Below are positions 58,045-64,000 of a stretch of 64,000 bases of DNA, in pieces. The position numbers were made by a program, and so were the translations under genes. The notes beneath the pieces were generated by a model. That model saw only the letters and a list, made by a program, of their open reading frames with translations. It did no database searches and was not told the DNA's origin. Location: the NCBI RefSeq assembly GCF_000006565.2, contig NC_031480.1:450144-514143 (forward strand), given 5' to 3'. This DNA is from Toxoplasma gondii ME49. Lineage: Eukaryota; Apicomplexa; Conoidasida; Eucoccidiorida; Sarcocystidae. The first letter of the stretch is position 1. Each line of letters begins with the position of its first letter.

Positions 58045-60442
58045 CTCAACGGTGGCGAGTGGACAGTCTCTCACGGGGGCTCTGGAGGGGGCGCGGACGA
58101 GACTGTGGGGAAGCGATTGAAGCGTACAGAAGGACAAAAGTAGAGAGGAAGAGAAAGACGAGAAGCCGCTGCTGCGCCGGTGAAGCGAAGGTGAAAGCGC
58201 GGGAGGTTCTGCAGATCGGGGTTAAGAAGCTGGAAGGGTATTTTTCACTCTTTCGCAAAAGGTACGCACCTCCGTGGTACAGACGAGAAACTTTTTCGTG
58301 GATGCGGTCACGAATGTTTGCCGCTCGCATTAAAAAGAGAACCTTTGAGGCGCGTGCTTGGTGTTGCTTCAGTCGCCAAGACAGGCGCCGAAGCGCGAAA
58401 GCGGCGCACTGAGGGGCGGCGGAAACAAACGGTGCGTAAGTCCAAAGTTGGAAAGTTGAGAGGGGAAGAGTGTTGTATGGGGGAATGCGTTTTTTAGCTG
58501 TCTCCCGGGAACAGCCGAAGGTGTGAGAAAAATGGATGCTGTAGTAACGGGGAGAGAAAGCCGCTGGGTTCCCTGGCTTCCCCGCCTCGCCTCTCTTGAG
58601 TCTGTCTTGGGTTTGGCCAGCTCCTCTCCCCCCCGTGGCGAGCGCGCCCCCAGCGGCTAGCGGAACTTTGACGTCGTCGTCCACGTCAACAAGTGCTGGG
58701 TCCTTCTTTGGGATGTCTCCTCGCCGCGCTCGGAACTTCGGTTTGCCGTGAGTGAAGAACCGAGGAAATGGATTCAAGCGGAAAACGGAAAAGCCTGCAT
58801 CTTGCGGCGCGCAAAGAATGGCAATGAACTGACGGCTTTCTCAGGCGAAGCACTCGGGGTAGGCAGTTTAGGGGGCTCGACTGACTTGCCAGCCTCGCAC
58901 GACTCGCGCGTCTTCGAGGGCGCAGATGCTCGCGAGCCTGGTTCTACGAACGAAACGTCCACTGCCTGAAGATCATGTTTTCCTGTGATACGAAAGCCAA
59001 CGATCACGTTTTGCTTGGCGAAGAAAAACCAAGGCAAACAGCGAAAGAAACGGTGTGGCCACGCGCAAAGAAATATTGACCGATGTGTGGCGGGTAGAGC
59101 CGTTCGACAGTCACCGCGGGGATGGGCGGGCACAGGAAACAGACGGGGAAATGGGGTTCCGCAGCCTTGAAAGAATAGTATGCCCCTCATACGGCACAGA
59201 TGGACAGAGCAGTGTGAAAATATCTGGTTTCCAGCCACAAAAAAAGTGCGCAGACGGTGCAGCCGACCGATTCTGACACCGACACTGTTCTGATGGAATG
59301 CTCGCTACGGACGCTTGCCGCGTCCCGAAGGTATTTGGACACCCTGGGATGTTCAGGGCAACACCAGCTTTTTTGAGGAATATGAATCTTCGTGGCCACT
59401 GGAACGGCGAGATTCGCATTTAGACAGGCGCCGCGAGTGAAGGAATAACTTAGAGCGAGTCAACAAAGACATTATGATACCTGGACAAACACTATGCATC
59501 AAGGCACAAGGACAGACAACCAAGTTCCCCAAGATTTTCCACGTGAGACTTCCCAACATGAAATAATGCTCCTGTTTGGTGTGCTGCACCCCCCGAAATG
59601 TGACTGGAGTCACGAGAAGGTTGCACTGTTCGCTCGTGTCATGGCGCAACTCGCAGGCAGCAGCGTGGATACAGTTTCCGAGTGTCCCGTGTGTCCCATA
59701 CAGCGAGGCAGCAAAGCGCTGAACTGGAATTGTGATTCATAAATGTATGTGTCGATATGTGTGTATCGGAGGCTGTTTTGTTCCGCCACGCGCCCAGGTC
59801 CCACCCAGACTGAATGGGCAGCGGAAACTGCACTGGATTCGTGAAGAGTGAATGACGGAGACAGTGTGTGCCATAGTTGCCTTTGACCAGGCGTTGATTC
59901 CTGAAGAATGCTGACACACAGCGTGAGCACCACTCCGGTGTGCCAAGATTTCTTCTGTTCTTTGCCACTCTAACGAACGAGCATTCCACGCGTTCAGGCT
60001 TCCTGCCGCAAGTGCGACGGCGCACCCGGACTTCACTTCGGTCGCCCGTCGTCGAACATCCAGCGTTTGACAATAACTTCGAAAACACTTCACACACTCA
60101 AGCCGTCCACAGGTGGATCCCTCAAGCTGTCGCGGCCACTTCTTTGCTGCGACGCGGTTCCACACCGCATCGACTTGCCGCGGAACCAACTACCGTCACA
60201 GTTCACACAGTTCCTCACACAAATGAAACTCGCGCAAACATTCCTAAGCTCCTCGGAGCCACTCGCTCCGCTCTAAAAGGGACGCCACCGCGTGGCTGCG
60301 ACGAACGAAACTTTTCTCCGGAAAACACAGTTCGGCACGATCTCGCGTTTCGAATGACAGGCGCTGTGGCGTTCCGCAGCGCGGAATCCGAAGATACACC
60401 TCTAGCAGCGCTACGAGCGACGCGCGTTGTTAGACAAGACAT
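58045..60442. other. Spacer between SRS gene and coiled-coil gene
   Basis: This 2.4 kb spacer should contain the SRS 3' UTR and the promoter/5' UTR of the coiled-coil gene. On the minus strand a possible intron runs from a GTGCGT donor near 58269 to the acceptor near 58105. If unspliced, a 94-codon upstream frame (ATG at 58330) ends one base before the coiled-coil ATG. Other open frames on both strands overlap and are unrecognised. Confidence 0.45.
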
Positions 60443-61600
60443 TTAGGCAGCCACATGCACAAGGAGACCGAGAAGGAACGCCAGGGCAACGGAAGCCATT
60501 CGCGAACTCGCGCCGGCTGAACTTCCTGTTCCAGCTTGAGTTTCCCCGTCAGTTCCTGGCTGCAATCCTCCGCTTCCTGGATGGCCGCCTCCGCCCCTCT
60601 CCCACTTTCTGGGGTTCCCAGCAACTCTCACTTTGACGTTGCAGAAGGGCGGCCCGTCCACAGTGAGTGAACACCCGACAAGAAAAGATTTGTCTTCTTC
60701 GGGGAACCCGCCGGGTGGAATGGTGAGAGTTGCCCCGTCAGGCCCGTTCAGTTTCCCCTTCCACCACGAAGAGCTGTAGTCATAAAAAATGTTCGTCAGG
60801 GACTGCGGGGAACACTTCTGCGGGTCCACCGAGTCACCTGAGCAGTACTGCAGCGTGTAGGTCGACGGCTGCGGGTGGTGCTGTTCGCCGCACCGAATCT
60901 CGATAAAGTTCGCGTTCTTTGACAAGTCCACCTCGAGATTCACGGGGCCGGACTCGGAGTACCCGCAGGTCACTCTCTTGCCTTCGACCATTGGCGGCGT
61001 GGGTTCGACGGTGACCTCAACAAAGCAGTACTCGTGGTTCGGGTATCGGCATCCAACCTTGTATCGCTGCTTGGCGGGCGGAAGGAGGATCCAAGGAACA
61101 GTGAATTTGTACAGAACGGATTGCTCGCCGTTCTGCTCCACCTTTTCTATCTTGTACCAGTACTGCTTCGCGCCCGGTATGTAGTCGGTCAGAAAGCCCC
61201 TGTTGCGCTCGCAGTCGTCCTGGTCCTTGGCATCAATGTGACATACTCGTGGGTACGACGACCTCGCGCCTTCGAGCGGCAAAAACTCTCCGCCCAAGCC
61301 GTCGTCGACGCATTCAATTGTCATATCAGGGTGCTCTTTGTTCAGCGTCACATGTCCTACGACCTCTTCTTTCGCCCTCGTTGAGGAGCAGCGGTACCAG
61401 TTCGGAGCCTTCTGAGTGAGCGTGCCAAAATAGGTTATCTTTCTTCTCGAGTTCCCTGCGGCGACGAACAGTCCGCGCTCTCCGGTTCCCAAGATCGCAG
61501 ACAACACACACAAACCAAAAGCCGCGAAAAAACACCCGAGCGGCAAAGACTGCCTCCCCAGGCTCGCGGGACCTGCTGCTCTGCGCCGCCACAGCTGCAT
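60443..61600 (-). CDS. SRS-family (SAG1-related) GPI-anchored surface antigen
   Basis: This is an intronless 385-residue protein. The first ATG in frame is 61600 (MQLWRRRAAG); the frame upstream opens only from a GTG at 61684. A signal peptide is visible at about residues 19-38 (LPLGCFFAAFGLCVLSAILG). Two SRS (SAG) domains follow, each with six cysteines: YRCSS, IECVD, RVCHI, DDCER, GCRYP and YCFVE in the first; VTCGY, IRCGE, QYCSG, QKCSP, VGCSL and FCNVK in the second. A Gly-rich linker leads to a C-terminal GPI signal (SSAGASS followed by hydrophobic VALAFLLGLLVHVAA). SRS proteins coat the parasite surface and include adhesins and dominant antigens; this member cannot be assigned a number or stage from the sequence. 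It stands alone here rather than in a tandem SRS array. Confidence 0.92.
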   Translation of the reverse strand: MQLWRRRAAGPASLGRQSLPLGCFFAAFGLCVLSAILGTGERGLFVAAGNSRRKITYFGTLTQKAPNWYRCSSTRAKEEVVGHVTLNKEHPDMTIECVDDGLGGEFLPLEGARSSYPRVCHIDAKDQDDCERNRGFLTDYIPGAKQYWYKIEKVEQNGEQSVLYKFTVPWILLPPAKQRYKVGCRYPNHEYCFVEVTVEPTPPMVEGKRVTCGYSESGPVNLEVDLSKNANFIEIRCGEQHHPQPSTYTLQYCSGDSVDPQKCSPQSLTNIFYDYSSSWWKGKLNGPDGATLTIPPGGFPEEDKSFLVGCSLTVDGPPFCNVKVRVAGNPRKWERGGGGHPGSGGLQPGTDGETQAGTGSSAGASSRMASVALAFLLGLLVHVAA

Positions 61601-63534
61601 CTCGTCAAAAAAGCAAGCTCCCTCGTGAAGTCTCGAACAGAAACAAGTCAAATGGCCAAGTTCCGTGGAAACCTGAATCTTCACACGAAGCGTTACTGAA
61701 AAAGTAAGCTTTTCTCAGATAAATCCTAAGTGGTGCGCTGTGTCGCCAGGAACTCCTGGTCCACCCAAGCACGAGGGGGGGGGGCCTGGGTCCGGGAGTG
61801 CGACGCGTATCGAAAGACGCTCAGCAAGTGCCGCTTGTCACCCTTGTAAGGTTTTTGTGGCTTTTCTCCCGGATCTTGCCGCACAGACTCGACACGAACT
61901 AAACACTGTATGGTTTAAATGAAGAATGGCTGCAAGGAAAACGTTAAACAGCCTGAATTCCGCGCCAGCTTGGTTCGTCGCTGAAATGAAACCATCTCCC
62001 AGGTGGAGAGCACCAAATACTCGGAAATCGAAAGAGGCCCTATACCCGCGCTGGCATGCGACAAACGGCTTAGTGTGAGTAACTCCTGACTAAAAATGCA
62101 CAACGGAGGGTAGTGGATCTGGGCCAGGCGAGCACATCTTAGTCTAGCGTCTCCGAATAGGAAGACCCCTTCAAAAGGATACCGTGTGCGAAACAGCTGG
62201 AGGCGATCCAGTTGATGATGAGAAGGCCGGCAAACTGGCGAGGTTCCGCGCAGCTCCAGGAGGACCTTCTTGAACGAGCTTCAATCCGTTAACACAGTTT
62301 TCTTTGGGTTATTTCCTTTATAAAACTTCGGCTTTTTCCTTGAGCCCGTTTTATATTTCGCCAAATCCTCACACTCGTTCCGAGCACCAAACGCGCCCAC
62401 CTGTCTGCCTCTTCCTGTGCCAGGCACCGCCGCAGCAGCACTCCTTTCCACTTTGATCCTTTCTAGTTGATCCACGCACTGATACGTATGTCACGCAGTT
62501 ATACTGAGAAGTGGGGTAGGACGAAACACACTCGGTAAAATACGTCAGATCCTTTGCATTGCCTCTAAAATGCAACGCAGAAATCGCCTGCACCTTCCGC
62601 AGACACGGCTGCAGACGCGCCTGCGTTCCGTGCGGAGCGCGAGGTGTAGCCCCCCGTTCCGTCAACCTAGGCCCCTCAAGCTGCTCTTACCGTGGTGACA
62701 CCTGGAGAAAACAGATTTTGAAAACGAAGATGAGCGGAAGAGGAGAGTAAACGTCAAGCAAAGCTCGTAAACGGGGGCGAATCCGCGAAAAGTGGAGCGA
62801 ACAGAGACTAAGAAAACTTGCGATAATCACGCGGGTTACACCACGGGCGACACGGCGCTGCCGGTAGATCGCAGCGTTGCCAGCTCCTTTTCCCGACCCA
62901 GGCGATACGCAGCGAGGGTGGTAAACAGAGAAGAAGCAAAAGAAGTCATCACACGCACTTGTGTGTCTTGGAAAGGCGTATAAATTCTCTTTCTGTAGAC
63001 CCTTTTCCGCCCGCCGCGCTCCTGCGGTAGATCCCGTCCCAGACGGCGAAGAGCCAGAGGCGCTGTATACATACGTCGTGGGCTCGCCACAGAGGAGCTT
63101 TCAAGACGGGGGCGTCTTGAAACGCGAACTTTGGGCTGTTGCTGAAGCCTGGGTGGCTGCGTCCTTCTTGACATGTTCTCTGGTGAGAAATGTGGAGGGA
63201 AGTCTTTACAAAGAAGGAAAGCGGCAACTTCTTCCTCTCTGCTTGGCTCTCCGAAGAAGGCGGCTCCTCGCGCCTGACCCGCGATTGAGTGAGGGAAGCT
63301 CGAGTTTGACGCGCCTCTTTCGCTTCGAAAAAGCCACAGGGGGTCGTTGTCGAGGAAACACCCACTGAGAAGCTCTCCTTTTTTCTCTTTGACTCGCCTT
63401 TGAGTCGATCTCGGCGAGGTTTTTGCTGTATATCCACGGTTCGTCAATTCCTGCCCCTGCCGCCGCAGGGTTTTGTTTGCCGTAAGATCGCGCGCTGTAA
63501 ATTCTCTCTCTCTCTCGACTCACGTTCTTCCACA
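61601..63534. other. Upstream region of the SRS gene and the right-edge frame; no gene seen
   Basis: This region lies between the divergent SRS gene (minus) and the partial frame starting at 63535 (plus). A run of nine G sits near 61780. A GGAGACGC word occurs on the minus strand near 62148-62155, about 550 bases before the SRS start; it resembles the GAGACG motif described for T. gondii promoters, but with one flanking mismatch. Open frames such as 62836-63447 (minus) and 62961-63368 (plus) overlap and show nothing recognisable. Confidence 0.45.
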
Positions 63535-64000
63535 ATGTCTGCGCTTCGCTGGCACTCCCGTCCTCCCGCATCTCTCACGCCTATCTCTGTCTCGTCCTCT
63601 GCTCGATTTCCTCCTCGTTCTTTTTCTCGTTTTCCCCCCGCCAGTCGCTCGCCTCCCGCTGTCTCCTCTCCGCGTCTCCTTTCTCCTCCGTCCACCTTCA
63701 GTCGGTCTTGCTCTCTTTGCCGCAAATCGCTGCGGCCCAACGCTTTAGCTCTTCCCTCTAGACCCTCAAGCACACCCTTCTCGTCGTCTGTCTCTTCTGT
63801 CTCTCTACTCTCTCCTGTCTCTCCCTTTTCTCCTTCCTCTTTTCCTCGTGCTCCGTCGCCTTCGTTTTCGCTTTTTTCTGTCTCTCCCTCGTCTCCCTTC
63901 TCTTCTTCCTGTCCTGCATCTCCAGTGTTCTACTCTCATTTGTCGTATTCCCTCTGCCATTTCTGCGCCTCTGTCTCTCCACGCGCCTCCCGACGTGAGG
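63535..64000 (+). CDS. Partial open frame running off the window (N-terminus only)
   Basis: From an ATG at 63535 (context CCACAATGT) the frame stays open for 155 codons to the window end. It begins MSALRWHSRPPASLTPISVS and continues rich in Ser, Pro and Arg with very few acidic residues. That composition suits an organelle-targeting leader but is also what a pyrimidine-rich sequence gives by chance in this frame. A CSLCRK motif occurs near residue 60. No domain can be named; the rest of the gene, if real, lies outside the window. Confidence 0.4.
   Translation, partial: MSALRWHSRPPASLTPISVSSSARFPPRSFSRFPPASRSPPAVSSPRLLSPPSTFSRSCSLCRKSLRPNALALPSRPSSTPFSSSVSSVSLLSPVSPFSPSSFPRAPSPSFSLFSVSPSSPFSSSCPASPVFYSHLSYSLCHFCASVSPRASRRE

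Noticed and set aside
58046..58777. 243-codon minus-strand open frame just upstream of the coiled-coil gene
   Set aside because: It begins at TTG; the first ATG leaves only 94 codons. It fits better as 5' UTR, possibly with an intron.
59940..60446. 168-codon plus-strand frame overlapping the 3' end of the SRS gene
   Set aside because: It starts at GTG, shows no domain and lies antisense to a confident gene and its 3' UTR.
62836..63447. 203-codon minus-strand open frame upstream of the SRS gene
   Set aside because: No domain, composition like antisense of basic low-complexity sequence, and overlapping frames of similar length on the plus strand.
1..64000. tRNA, rRNA, CRISPR arrays, insertion sequences and bacterial-style operons
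   Set aside because: No cloverleaf, spaced direct-repeat array or transposase was seen; the GT-AG exon structure shows that this is eukaryotic nuclear DNA.

Overview
The window is nuclear DNA of a cyst-forming coccidian apicomplexan, most likely Toxoplasma gondii or a close relative (Hammondia, Neospora). Four things point there. Genes are broken by many 0.2-1 kb GT-AG introns. Coding exons are GC-rich and carry long low-complexity Ser/Ala/Gly/Glu inserts. Introns and gaps hold (TA)n arrays and degenerate TCTG/TCTA tracts, and TGCATGC words are frequent. One gene encodes a GPI-anchored SRS (SAG1-related) surface antigen, a family restricted to these parasites. The sequence alone does not settle the species.

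Six genes could be reconstructed. Each splice chain was built by requiring consensus splice sites and consistent reading phase across every junction. Left to right: (1) 1232-20578 (+), 11 exons, a giant 4,107-residue protein with ankyrin repeats, a cluster of membrane segments, a very long low-complexity region and a C-terminal C3HC4 RING finger. (2) 24298-33317 (+), 12 exons, the elongation factor 4/LepA (GUF1) GTPase with a long N-terminal extension. (3) 37194-42124 (-), 8 exons, a 438-residue protein with arrestin N and C domains. (4) 44289-52166 (+), 10 exons, the GPI transamidase subunit PIG-T. (5) 54478-58044 (-), one exon, a 1,188-residue coiled-coil protein of unknown function. (6) 60443-61600 (-), one exon, an SRS surface antigen with two six-cysteine domains and a GPI signal. 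A seventh, partial open frame starts at 63535 and runs off the right edge.

The genes do not form one pathway, but two are linked in function: PIG-T is part of the enzyme that attaches GPI anchors, and the SRS protein is the kind of substrate that enzyme processes. The arrestin and PIG-T genes are head to head and share a 2.16 kb upstream region.

The most unusual items are the ankyrin/multi-membrane/RING architecture, perfect hairpin-forming inverted repeats in two introns of that gene, a three-copy 44-45 bp repeat that ends exactly at the arrestin stop codon, and complementary purine/pyrimidine tracts around single exons. No tRNA, rRNA, CRISPR array or intact transposon was seen.
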